A DNA stretch of 64,000 nucleotides, taken from positions 50,753 through 114,752 of the forward strand of contig MNCI01016373.1 in assembly GCA_015680685.1 (NCBI GenBank), written 5' to 3'. This DNA comes from Gnetum montanum. Lineage: Eukaryota; Streptophyta; Gnetopsida; Gnetales; Gnetaceae. Position 1 is the first letter of the stretch, and each line of letters starts with the position of its first letter. Positions 22,498 to 34,480 of this stretch are shown piece by piece. A program made the translations under genes and the position numbers. A model generated the notes under the pieces. That model saw only the letters and a program-made list of their open reading frames with translations, was not told the DNA's origin and did no database searches.

Positions 22498-23159
22498 TTC
22501 AAAATGCCTTTTGGAATGCCAAAAAAGGCTATTTTATGGGTTTTGTGGGGGTGTACATTTTTTCATGTTGAAAACACATGCAAGGGATAGATCTCACCTA
22601 TCCCTGGCATTGAAGGATGGGAGATTTGAAAAATTTCCCCCCTTCAACATGAAGACCAAATGCATAGTTTGGAAACTTTCCCTTCAAACTGAAAAGATTT
22701 TCCCCAACCTACAAAGTTTTCCCCTAACTTGAAAACTTTCCTCCCCAACTTGCAAATTTTTCCCCTAGCTTGGAAACTTCCACCTCCTCCTCCCCCCCCT
22801 TCTCACTAGTGTGGAAACTTCAATCCCCTAGCATGGAAGCCACAAAAAGTAAAATTCATCAAGTTATGCACTTTAATGTTGACCAGCCACTTCAACAAGC
22901 ATGGTGGAGAGCTTAACATGGAAGATTCATCTCTAGCATGGAAGGGGTTCCCCAGTTACTATTTTTAGTCAATGGAATGGCCATGGGGGTAAGCACTTAC
23001 TATATATAGTAACCCCCAAAATTTGAGCATCCATTTTATCTAAATTTGGCAGCCAATTTGCAGAAAAATTACATCAAATTTGCAGCCATTTTGCAGCTAT
23101 TTCATAGCCAATTTATATCCCAATCATGGCCACTATGCAACCCCATTCATGGCCCAAAG

Positions 23160-23176
23160 ACCCTATAAAAGCCAAA
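23160..23176 (+). promoter_or_regulatory. TATA box of the E3 LTR
   Basis: ccctataaaagcc is conserved in the 3' LTR at about 38459-38471 (ccctataaaagtc). Its mid-LTR position suits a U3 promoter. Confidence 0.6.
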
Positions 23177-23908
23177 CTCCAACACCCTTTACAGGTTCCA
23201 GCAATTTTTTTGACTATTGAGCAACAATTTTGACAAGAAATTCCAAGCAAGTTTAGCATTTTTGACACTCCACACTTGGGGCATTTTCAAGAACTTAAGG
23301 GTTATTGCAATCTCCCATGTTTGCATTCCCTTAAATCCCAACATGGAAGCATTGTGGCCTTGAGACTAGTGGATTTTGGGTGTCAAAACCACACTTGTGG
23401 GATTTCCAAACCCCATCGTGGAGCAACTTGAAATCCAAATATTCCAACTTTATGAACCCCCTCCCCTCCAAGAAAAAACCCAATTGATAGATCCAAGGTT
23501 GAAGTAGTCAAGGAAGGTTCAATAACATCAAGAGTGGCTTAGCACCCAAATAGTGAAGTAGATTACCTTGGCTTTAATAAGCTTTGAAGTCTTGCACAAG
23601 TGAACCCCCCCCTTTTTTGCTCATCTAGACACCATTTATACATATTTCTCTAACTTATTCTTTATTATTTTCTCAATAAAGTTTTAAGTTTTGAGTTTTG
23701 TATTTAAAAATAAATTTATTATTTGTGCATCATTTGGATTTGTTTATAATTCTATGTTTGCAAGTCCTTGGTTGATCTATCAAACCAACCAGGGTGCCTT
23801 GAATCCCATTTCTCTCATAAAGGCCCTAGGGATTTGGGGTTGAGGAACTTCTTACACCAAGGATTCTTGGTTTTTTCATTCCAGTAATCAAGGTTTTTAG
23901 TCACAATA

Positions 23909-25176
23909 GTTTTTCTTGGTGCTATAAGGAGGGCTTGAACCTATACCTAGATTTTTGTAACTAGATCTATTGTTATGGTCAATTTGCAAGGTTTTTCTTG
24001 ATTTTAATAGCCAATACCTTTGAAGTGTCAATGCTGGTCTTCTGCCCCCCACCACTATGATAAAAAATGCAATGTGGAAATTGCAAGTGGTTTGGTTTTG
24101 GATTTTCACAAAATTTGTTATGAATTTTACAGCCCAAAGCTAGTGTTGATGTCTCTTCTACATCCCCAAACACCTCCACCCCCCCCCAGAGCATCCTCTT
24201 CCCATTTATTTTTACTACCAAAATTTTATTTTCTATCTTCTAAAAGTGGGTAGTTCAACTCATTTGTGAATTGGCTTTTCCCCCCATTTTTCCAAGTTGA
24301 GAAAATTAGCAGCTACCTAAGACCATTTTTAGTTGAAAAGAAATACTAACTTTCCAATTTTATTTTTAGGCTTTCCCCCATCATCATTGAGGTAGGAGGT
24401 GTGCTATTCCCATCATCTCATCCTCCCATTTCCCTCCCCACACCTCCTCTCCCCCTCTGGCCTTGCTAACCCAACGTGGAAGTAGTTGGGAGGCTAGCAT
24501 TGGTAAAGTTTGAAACCAATTCTATAACCAGGTCTACTTTTGTTACAAGTTGAAAGCCATTTTCTAGATAAAACTTCCAAGGACACCAACACTACCTTTA
24601 CTTCCCCCTGTGGTAGAAACCTTAGCATGGAAGTTGTAGGTGGTTTAGGTATTGGAATTTCACATCTGTTGTGAATTCCTAGAACAAAGCCAACGTGGAA
24701 GCCTTGATAAACATTTAATTTTTTTTGCCATAATCTTTGTCACTAAACCAATGTTGGTTTCCATACCAACCAAGCCTACTTTTTCTTCCTTTTTGGTGAA
24801 AGTTGGCAACCTGCCAAAACCATCTTTGGAAACTACCAAGTTTCCATTTTGGTCTTCAAAATTTCCCCACTCTTTCCAACATTGGAATAAGAAGGTGTGA
24901 GATTTCCATTATCTCACCCTCCTTCTTTCACCCCTTTCCATACCTAGCATAGAGGCACTTAGGAAGCCAACTTGGATGAGTTTTGAAGCCAACGTTGTCA
25001 ATATTCTATTTCTGGTAAAGGGGTAAACCCCCCTTATCCCATACTTACTAAGTATAGTAAGTATATCATTTTTTTCATTTTCATTTCCTCTAAGATTTTT
25101 TGAATTCCATTCACTAGAATTTACTCCTATCTTAACGTTTATAGCCTATTCTTAAGCAATTATCAGCACTATAACC
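23909..25176 (+). other. E3 5' untranslated region
   Basis: Between the LTR and the gag start there is 1.27 kb of non-coding sequence. It holds degenerate repeats of cata/cgtggaag-type words with pyrimidine-rich tracts (24030-24240, 24390-24480, 24880-25020), resembling those in the LTR and the internal spacer. Ogre elements often have an extra open frame here, but none is convincing. Confidence 0.55.
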
Positions 25177-27250
25177 ATGCCTTTTTGAAAATCCATCAAA
25201 TTGCCCTTCACCTTCACTAGCGAAGATCATAACCAATAAATCGTGAGGGTGTATGATCCTAAAGACCCTCTAGTCATTGAGCATAAGCGATCTTTAAGAG
25301 CTAGAAGGGAGAGCCCTGATTTTGTAGCCATAATTGAAGATCTCTATAACTTCATTTGTGCAAAAATATAGGTAGGCATACTAATTCCATGAATTGAAGT
25401 TGAGGCCAAAAGGGAGTTTGAGCTCATACATAGGGATGGAAAAGAATACATCCCTTCCTTGTATGAAGAAATTCCTCTTAATGACGTTTATTCCTTCTAA
25501 TTGATTGTCACAGAAGAGGAAGATGACCAGCCTACCTTTGGGGAACAACAGGAAGAGGAGGATGAATTTAGGGTAAAATCTAAACCTAAATACATCCTTG
25601 AAGGGCTGTTTCAACAAACATCACCCAATGTCATAGAACCTTCCCCTAATGCTTTGATTTTCTCCATGGGCATGGTTCCACCATCTTCCACTCCTCTACT
25701 TCCTACTATGGTGGATCCCATGCTAGTTGTAGAAACATATCATACTCAATCAATGCCACAAAGAACAAATTATAGTACATCAATGTCATTTGCAACATAG
25801 CCTAGATATACAAAATCATCAATGGTGGCTTTTACCACTACAAATTCATTAACTACACACATGGGGTCCACCATGAGACCCCCAACAACACAAGGGTCAC
25901 ACACCACGTTTTTCCTATTTGTGCCTTAAGTACCAAAACAAACATCTTTTTCTTTGTTTGGCCCATAAGCCGCAACCATGGTGCAAACTTTTCCTTCTAT
26001 CATGCAATTCATAACTAGGCCACAAGCATCACAACAAATGCCACAAACATATGTACAAACCATGCAACCTATGGGGCCATCACAAGGCTTAGATCAAACC
26101 TTCCAAATGATCCAAGATCTAATAGAGGAGTTAAAGAGGCTTAAAGCCTCTACCACACAAATTGTGAAGATTATAGACTTCTATTAGGATGATTCCATAA
26201 GTCTTGTAGTCCCATCTTTGACACTCCCTCCTGGTGTCCCCATTTCCCAATTTAGCAAATATAATAGAGAAGGTAACCCCAATGCTCACCTTACCACATT
26301 TTGATCTAAATGTTTGCTCTTACAACCATAGCCTCATACTATCGTGAGGATTTTTCCTATGTCTTTGACTAGGAAAGCACTCGATTGGTATCATGCATTA
26401 CCCAGAGGGTTCATATCCTCTTTGGAGGATTTAGTACCCCAGTGTGTCAACCACTTCAAATATAACTTGAAGCTTGATACAACACTTCGCCAACTAATGA
26501 AGGTCAAGAAAGGATCCTTAGAACTTGTCTAGAAATTCATTTAGTAGTGAATTGACTACTAAATGAAATACCAGAGCCCATAGTCGAAGCCCACTTGCTA
26601 GACATATTCAAGGTAGTAGTTAATGACTTCATCAAGTGAAAACTTTACTATCTTGATTCACGATCTCTTAGCCAAGTGTTCTCATAAACTAAAAACATAG
26701 AGGATGTCATGGAGGCTAGCCATGATCCAACCTACATATCACATAAAAACCAACACACTGGAAGAGACAAAGAAAAGAGGAAAAAAAAAACAATACAACC
26801 ATAGCAACTGTAACTAAGAAAAAAATGACCATGAACCAAGGGCCAAAGGTGAACCTACCCAACGCCCTCCACCAATGACCACAATAACCAATTGTCAATT
26901 TCTAGGACCAATACATCAACAACAAATAGGCCTAACTTCTAAAGGAGGGACAAGTCTAAATACACTGAGTTGTCATTAAAATCATCTGATTTTCTTAACC
27001 AACTATTGAGAAGTGGGTGCATGTAACACAAACAAATGACCAAGGCTGCTCGAAAGAAACATGAGTGACTATGTGAAATAGCCAAAGATCCCTCTTGGGC
27101 AACAAAAGATGATCCTCTGTTGGCTAGATCCTTCAAGCTAGATGACTTCTACCATTATCATCAATTACTTGGTCATGATATATACTTTTTCCTTGTGTTG
27201 AAGGATGACCTATAAAGGTTGATAGATAGGGGGGAGCTGGTCTTAGATGC
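25177..27250 (+). pseudogene. E3 gag pseudogene
   Basis: From ATG 25177 a single frame runs to 26187 with stops only at a few codons (for example 25186, 25237, 25372). It holds VRVYDPKDPLVIEHKRSLRARR, an acidic stretch (EEEDDQPTFGEQQEEEDEF, 25513-25570) and a Met/Gln/Pro-rich region. A helical segment (DQTFQMIQDLIEELKRLKAS) precedes the capsid core (MRIFPMSLTRKALDWYHALP, 26344-26403, then PQCVNHFKYNLKLDTTLRQLM). A C-terminal region near 27130-27240 (KLDDFYHYHQLLGHDI, LVLKDDL.RLIDRGELVLDA) resembles a CCHC-position sequence of Tat-like gags in which Cys are not visible. This layout is typical of plant Tat-group Gag. Confidence 0.78.
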
Positions 27251-28600
27251 TTCTAACCTAATTCGGTCATAAAACCAGTCAATGCAAGTATACAAAGACC
27301 TATTGAATGCTAATGATAGCCCTATGTCATATCAGCATTAAACATTGATGATAATAGAAGATCCATAAGAGAATCATTTGTGATCCAAGTATTCCTCTAC
27401 AATGAAAGGGCCTCTTTGGCTTCTTACAACTCAAGACCCCCCTTCATTGTGAGAGCACCATCATGAATGCCTCCAAGGGAAACTTTTATCATCAAGGTCT
27501 TCCAACCCAACACAAACCAAGTAGTGTTAACCCAACCAACTACACAAAGATCCCCTATGATAGCCAATGCTATTGCCTCTTCCTTACAGCCAATGGTTGA
27601 CAACCAAAAAATTTCAACCAACCAAAAAAACAAGCATAAGAAAAAGCTTGATAACAAAGGAGATAAGAAGACATAGGCACAAAAGGAAGTGGGATCATTG
27701 AAGCCCACTCCCATTTTGACTGTACCTATGACCTCCTCTATCCCATCTCCTTCAACCAATAAGCCACAAGAGGATACTAAAGTTCACAACCAAAAAAACC
27801 AAAAAGAGCCACAACAACCATAGCCTAAAGCTAAAGTTCACATTTTGGGATGCATGGAGGAACTAAAATACAATTGGGGTGACAAGCCCATGGACAACAA
27901 CAAAAACTTCCTCAGTGCAATGGACCAAGTCAGGTAATCACTGAAGTAGAAAAACAAAACTTTAAGCTTATATGATCTAATCATGACTCTTGTCACACAT
28001 CATGAGGCGCTAATCAAAATGTTGATCTCCATACCTATTAGTGAGGATATTCCTGCTAATGAGGAAGTCATCCATGTAGTGATGATTCCTTCCTTGCCAG
28101 GGAAGGAGAAATCAGCAATCTTGATATTTCATGATAGCAAAATTAAGGTTAATCCTTAAAAAGGTGGAGTGATGATAGTCCCTTTATTCATAACCATACA
28201 CATTAGACAATTTAAAATACATCGAGTGCATGTTGATGATGGAGCTACAACCAACATCATCCCATGTACCATTGTTGAATGCTTGGGCTTAACTAAGAAA
28301 GTATAACCTACAACCACCATAGTTCTTAAGTCCTTCAATAGATCAAGAGTTACCATCAAGGGGCCTATCTCCTTGGATTTTGTAGCCAGAGAACAATTTC
28401 CTACAACCACAAACTTCTTGGTGGTGGAAGAGACACCAAGAGTTAACTTGATCCTAGGAAGACCTTGGTTGGCTCAATTACGAGCTGTGTCCTCATCTAT
28501 TAATCAAGAAATTCACCTTCCTTATGAGGAAGGTGAAATCATCATTCATTGTGGTAATGCAGCTTCCCTACTTATTAACAATATGAACATAGAATAGGGG
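27251..28600 (+). pseudogene. E3 protease pseudogene
   Basis: A linker with a Pro/Thr/Gln-rich part (27467-27676) and acidic/Lys segments precedes an aspartic protease. The active-site motif VDDGATTNIIP lies at 28232-28265, with Asp codons 28235-28240. SLDFVAREQFPTTTNFLVVEE and the hallmark NLILGRPWLAQLRAVSS follow (28371-28500), then an Ile/His-rich end and a stop at 28595. NLxLGRPW is characteristic of Tat/Ogre-like proteases. A further 28601-28836 still reads partly like coding sequence. Confidence 0.8.
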
Positions 28601-29519
28601 TCCAAAGTGGAGCTTCAAGAAGAAGATCCTAGTCGTAAAGGGCAAAAACCCAAGAAAACGAATGATGACAATGATAGGCAATGCAATACATTATGGGATG
28701 ACTCCCTTTTAACATCATAAGCGAAGGTGATGGAAAATACAAGCTTGTGTAGAATAGGCCTTACGCATTCCCTAATCTTGCAAAGATTAGGAGAATTTGC
28801 ATAAGTGAAGTTCACCTCAACCTTCCTATGCACCAATAGTCATATTTCCTTACTTTTCGTTTAAAGCTTATTACATATACAATTGTTGTTTTACGCTTTA
28901 TGCACATAGCATAATGCATATAGCCTAAGTTCATTTACATTTTTATCTACCACATTTCTTTATTTTTACTTATGTTTTAAACAAGTGTCTCTTTCAAACA
29001 AGGCCCACTAAGGCCTAAAACTAGCATCCCAATTCGTTATCACCTTCAACTGGCAAAACGATATAACCTATGTCCACAATGGCATAAAACTAGCAAACAT
29101 CTTGTTTATTATGACACGTCCTTTTGTTGATTAGCCATGACCAAAAACATCAATATAGCCATTGTCAACATTTACAACTTTTACTACTATAGATACATAT
29201 AGCCAAAATAAAACTAATATTTCAATTTGAAATTAAAATGTCCATAACATATAGCTATAACCATAATGTATAGCAATGATGCCAAAGAATAACCATCCAT
29301 AACATAGTTCTGGCTAACCATAGCCATCAACATTAAGACAAAAACAAATAGCCAACAAGCTAAACTGAAGGAGTTTGCTGAGGGGCATCTGAAGGAGAAA
29401 GTGCTGGGTCACTTCCACCCTCACCGCTAGGGTCACTAATGTCTCCTAAGGCCTGAAATCCAACAACATATAGCCAATTATGCAACAACATAGGCCTCAA
29501 GAAAATTATGCATGAAACA

Positions 29520-29975
29520 AAACAAAAACATTATGACCAATTAGAATTTCTTAATAGGTTAGAAAAACATCCTAGTCAAAGGTGAAATTAGCCTCTGTAA
29601 AAATCTCTAATGTGTTTATTTAATTTGGTTTAAGGAATTCCAAAAAAAAGCCATTATTACAACCTTTCAAAGAAAAAACATTTTGGCCTATTAGAATTAC
29701 TTAGCAAATTTAGACAAAACATTTAGTCGGAGGTGAAATTAGCCTATGTAAAAAGCTCTAAAATGTTTATCTAAATTAATCTTAGTAATTTCACAAGAAA
29801 AAATTATTAAAATCTTGAATAACCTTGCATCATGACCAACTGAAATTTCTTAACAAATATAGAAAAACCTTACTAAGTCAGAGGTGAAATTAGCTTTTGT
29901 AAAATGCTCTTAGATGTTTAACTAAATTAGCTTAAGAAATTCCATAAAAACATTGTTACCATATTTTATAGCCTT
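29520..29975 (+). repeat. Three-copy tandem repeat, period about 152 bp
   Basis: The block (g/t)gacca/ggccta-tta-gaatttcttaa recurs near 29533, 29685 and 29837, each followed by a gaggtgaaattagc block and a tgtttatctaaatta-like block. Copies are diverged. It lies inside the E3 spacer and has no coding potential. Confidence 0.75.
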
Positions 29976-29989
29976 TATAGCCAAAACTA

Positions 29990-30170
29990 CATCTTAGTCT
30001 AAATTATGCATAAATCTAGAAAAAACCATCTAAATTATGCATAAATTTGGAAAAAGGCAAGCATAAGTTTAGAAAAAGCATCTAAATTATGCAAAGCATG
30101 TATAAATTTGGAAAAAACATATAAACTATGCACAAATTTAGAAAAAGCATGATAAACTTAGAAAAATCCA
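29990..30170 (+). repeat. Minisatellite-like repeat of aaattatgcataaatttggaaaaa
   Basis: About six imperfect copies of a 25-35 bp unit (atgcataaatYtRgaaaaa with atctaaattatgc) run in tandem. Noncoding, inside the E3 spacer. Confidence 0.65.
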
Positions 30171-31220
30171 TGTAGCCATAAAAAGAAAAATTAAGCATAT
30201 CAGCCACCTCTATTTTGGGCAATGTACTACAACCATGAGTTTTGCTCTGATTCACATAGCCATATAAAAAAATCATAAAAAATTCATTTTAAGTCCAATC
30301 AGAGTGCTTTCACTTTGTTGGAAAGCTGAAGCTAAAGCCTATGTAGCCATGAATAGAGAACAACAAAGACATTTTTTGTTTTCTTATGAAAATTTCACAA
30401 ATCAACATGAAATTACAAAAGCAGCACAAACAACCTAACTGTGCAACATTAGGAAAATAACCATAACTTCCTCATTTCAAGGCCAAATTAAACGAGAAAA
30501 TAACCATAAAAAAGCTGAAACAAAGGGCTACAAACCTATAACCTTTATTTCACAAATATATAGTTGATTCATCAAGAAAAAATAAACAAACTTGCTTGAT
30601 TTTTCATTGCAAAAATTCAAAAATATCAAAGCCTAAATTTCATATAGCCATTAAAATGGTCAAAATAGCCAAAACCATTAAAAACCATTTAAATTCACAT
30701 CAAAATAATGGGGTAGGATTTTGTTAAAATTTAATTTTAACAAATCATAAGGGCTAGATCTAAAAAAAATGGCCATACCCCAAGATTTGAGAAGAAAGCA
30801 CAAAATAACAAGCCCTATTTTCAAAATCAAATTGCAAAAGCTAAAGCAATAAAAAAAGTATAAATCTAAATGAGAGTAGCCAAAATAGGAGATGGGATTT
30901 CATTAATTCCATTTTAATCCCTCTACTAGAGTAGATCTAAAAACTTGGCCTCAACATCTAAAAAGTAAATAACTAGAAAAATCACAAAAAACAAAGGCAA
31001 AAATAGGTAGAATTGTCTACCTTGGAGCAGTGATAGATGGGGCCTAAATAGAGATAGGCCTAGGAGCCTTTGAAAACTTCCTTTAACACTCATCCATCCT
31101 CTAGATTGTGGGATTCTTGCTCTTCCCCCCTCTCTGTTTGGGTGCCATGGTAGGCTCAACATTTAGGAAGATGAAAATTGAGAAAAGATGGGAGTTCTAT
31201 GCTAGTTGCAGGGGAGATGG

Positions 31221-31232
31221 GAGGCTTATAAG
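31221..31232 (-). promoter_or_regulatory. TATA-like box upstream of the antisense frame
   Basis: On the minus strand cttataagcctcccatctcccc lies about 80 bp upstream of ATG 31148 and is followed by a pyrimidine-rich leader, as in plant promoters. This is inference from spacing and composition. Confidence 0.35.
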
Positions 31233-31699
31233 TTGAAGATTAGTTGTGGCTGCCACAAGTATCTCTATTAGAGCTCTTCTCCAATATGTTATTGCTAAAG
31301 AATGATAATTATGACCAAAATTTGCTAAACTTGACTTATAAAACCCATCTAAAATCTAGCTGAAACCCCAATTGCTAATTTAGTGCATCATAACTACAAT
31401 TGCACTAAAGAAAAAGGGGGAAAAGTCTAGTTCACATTGATTTTAGGTGGGAAATAAACCCAATTTTCAAAATTTTAAATTTTTGGATCGTGGGCCCCAC
31501 CATGTGCCTTCATGTTTTGCCAAAACTTGCATCGACGCTAAGATTTCTGCCAATTTTGACACTTCAAACATTATGGAAACCTTGATTTCATACATCCACA
31601 CTAGGAATTCCATGCCTAGTGTGGAAACATGTTCATTCTTCTACAAATTCAATAGCATTACAATGTCTTTCTATTTTTAGTAACCCAGACTTACCTTAT

Positions 31700-34480
31700 T
31701 CAACCTCAAGTTTCCAAAATTGGACAATACATGAGCAAGGCTAAGCATCATGGATTCTCATGCTAGAGTAGTAGTGCCTAGCATGGAAGAAGGGGGAGCA
31801 ATACTTCCTCTTGCCTCCTAGCACTCATCTAGCACAAGTTTGACCCCAAAGTGAGCCCCACATGACCTAAAACCCCTCTAAGCATCTTTGATAACCTCTG
31901 AACATCACTAAACCTAGTCAAAATAGGTCAAAATCTAGGATTTGATGTGTTCCACGCTAGAGAAGGCTCCATCCACTCTAATCCTCTCACCCTTAGCATG
32001 GATAGATGGGGTGAAGTCAAAAATGACCTATAGTAATGACCTAATGACCAATTCATAATGCTCGATGGCCCCTAGACCCTAGCGGAATCCTTTCAAGCTT
32101 CCAAAAGGTACAAAAGTAGTCCAAAATGATACAAAACTATCATCTCCTACTCATCCATGCTAGGGCCACCATGCCCAACATAGAAGAAAGGGGAAAGATT
32201 ACATGAGGCACTTGGAAGCCTCCAAATTATCAAATCTTGACACCCAACATTGACCATTGACATCGGCAATCCCAAAGGTTGACATGCATGATCGACTAGC
32301 TACTGATCTAGACTAGATCTAACTTTCTTGATTTATGGGACCTCTTCCACACAACAACCCTATGGACATGCATGCATGATCGAAAGTGATCAAAAGTAAT
32401 CAAAAATCTTTCCCCCCATTTTTCCACATTGTGCATGGAGTCACTAACATGGAAAAAGAGGGGAAGTCAAAAAAAATGTTAATGACCCTTGAAATGACCA
32501 AATTTTAACATTAGGTATTAGTAGTCAATACCAACAACCTAGGAAGCCTACATGCATGCCCAAAAGTGNGGGTAAAGTCCAAAAAACACCTTATCATCCC
32601 TAAAAAAATCAAATTTTGACATTGAGTGTTAGTAGTCAACATCAGTGACCTAGGAAGCTTGCATGCATGCCTGAAACTGGCCAAAAATAACCTAAAATAT
32701 TTTCCCCAATTTTCCCCTCTAATCATGAAATCCCTAGCATGGAAAAATTGGGGGAAGTCCAAAAAATACCCTATGACCCTTAAAATAACCAAATTTTAAC
32801 ATGAAGTAGTAGTAGTTGACATCGACGAGCTTAGAAACCTACATGCATGACTAAAAGTGGTACAAAATGACCAAAATGCTTTCCCCCCATTTCTCCACAT
32901 TGAACATGGAAGTCCCAACATGGAAAAATGGGGAGGAAGCCCAAAAACCACTCGTCAATCTTCAATATAGCCAAATTTTAACACTAGACATTGACCATCA
33001 TCTCCAGCAATCTCAAAAGCTTGCATGCAAGACCAGAAGTGGTCAAAATGACCAATAATCTTTCCCCCCAATTTTTCCATGTTAATCATACTATCCCCAA
33101 CATGGAAAGAAGGGGGAAGTCTAAAAAACACTTAGAAATACTCAAAATAACCAAAACTTGATACCAAACCTTAGTCTTCAACCTTGGTAGCCTTGAAAGC
33201 TAACATGCACAGTCGATTGAGGTCAAAATTGGCCTAGATCTAAGTTGCATGGTTCTTTCACACTAGGGATCCCCATTTTCCATGTTGAGGGTGGTATCCC
33301 TAATGTGAAAACCAAAGAGGGACTTGTTTGAGACTTCAAAATACCTTAGAATGACATTAAATGACCTTTCATGCATTCTAGAACCTTAGCAATAATCATT
33401 GGAGGCCTTAAACTTCATAAAAATGATCCTAGATGGCAAAAAATCCATTCCCTCTTATTTTCAATGCTGAGCTCTCTATCCCTAGTGTCAAAGAAATGGG
33501 GGAAGCCAAAACACCACTTAGGAATGCCCAAAACTACTAGATTTTGACATGAATCCATAGCCATTAACCCCATCAACTTTAGAAGGTAACATGTACAGTT
33601 GATTGTGACCTAAATCAACCTAGATATGAGATTCTTCCTTCTTCCATGCTATAGTAACCCCCTAGCATGGAAACAAGGGGGAAGCTACTTTTCCACTTAT
33701 GGTGGCAAGATGGCACTCCCAGAAGCCAAAGATTTACATCATAGAAGCCCATAACCTCACAACCTCAATATTTTAGTTGTCTGATCTTATTTCAATATCT
33801 AAAACCCATTTCTCCCATTCTTCCACTTTGGAGTAACTCCCCCAGCATGGAAACAAGGGGGAAAGACCTTAAGTACCCTTAAATAGCCTTGAAATAAGCC
33901 CAAAACCAACTAGAGAGTTGTAGAATCAAAGTCTACAATCCTAGGGGCTTAGAGACCTTGTCAAAGTGCTTCAAAATTACTCTAAATTCATAACATAAGT
34001 GTTCCCCTATGTTTCCATGCTAAGGGTACTATGCCCAACTTGGAAAAAGAGGGGGAAGCCATTTCAACACCTATTGACACTTAAAATAACCTCAGATTGC
34101 CTCAAATAGGTTCAACACTTAGATGTACAAGTTCTAGATCTAGAATCCATCCACCTGTTTGATCATGTTTGACCTTATTTTTTCTTACTCCATGCTAAAC
34201 CCCCTCTTTCCACATTGGCCAGTGTGGAAATAAGGGAGGAAGACTTCAAAACCTTCTTTTTAGCACACTGGCCAATGTGTAAATAAGGGGGGAAGACTTC
34301 AAAACCTACTTTTTGGCCTTTACAGGCCTCTAGAGTATCCAATTTTGATATATCTAACCTTTCATAGCCTTGGGAATGTCATGGGACCTCAATTTTAAAC
34401 CTATAAGCATCCAAAAACCTATTTTCCTTAGTCTCCATACTAAGGATCCCTATTTCCATATTGAGCCTAGCGTGGAAGCC
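31700..34480 (+). repeat. Diverged tandem repeats (about 190-200 bp) with hairpin arms
   Basis: From about 32280 to 33200 units recur with the order gcatgcatgaYY-gaaagtgg, ttccccccatttttcca, (c)aacatggaaaaatgggg, ccaaattttgacat and aacctaggaagcctacatgcatg. In each unit the pyrimidine tract and the following catggaa-purine tract form an inverted pair, for example 32881-32901 with 32918-32939 and 33061-33082 with 33099-33118. Further diverged copies extend to about 34480. No coding frame. Confidence 0.65.

Larger units (their letters stand above)
22261..23908 (+). repeat. E3 5' LTR (1648 bp)
   Basis: Starts TGAAATACC and ends CACAATA (GCAACA in the 3' copy; CA end mutated). It matches 37691-39202 throughout outside the gap. 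It contains a TATA box (ccctataaaagcc, 23161-23173), a G-run cluster (22472-22497), a C-rich tract (22781-22800) and several catggaa words. A further candidate primer site (TTGGTGC.., 23916) lies just after it but does not match a tRNA well. Confidence 0.88.
29360..31148 (-). pseudogene. Candidate antisense gene in the E3 spacer (two possible exons)
   Basis: On the minus strand a well-placed start (ACCATGG, ATG 31148-31146) opens a basic frame MAPKQRGGKSKNPT for 42 codons down to 31021. Its three stops (TAG, TAA, TAG) each lie one C-to-T change from a Gln codon. It ends at CCAAG|GTAGAC, a donor-like site. At 29453 gatttcag|gcc looks like an acceptor, followed by 28 open codons rich in Ser/Pro/Asp/Gly (GDISDPSGEGGSDPALSPSD) and a stop near 29366. 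The simplest splice does not keep frame, so another exon or an indel would be needed. Antisense reading frames are known in several Tat-group elements. No homologue recognised. Confidence 0.4.

Noticed and set aside
24020-24253. 77-codon frame in the E3 5' UTR as the Ogre-type extra ORF1
   Set aside because: Too short, low complexity and antisense-overlapped; no motif supports it.
29520-29975. CRISPR-like array
   Set aside because: Units are diverged, 152 bp long with no short identical repeats or unique spacers, and the setting is a plant retrotransposon.
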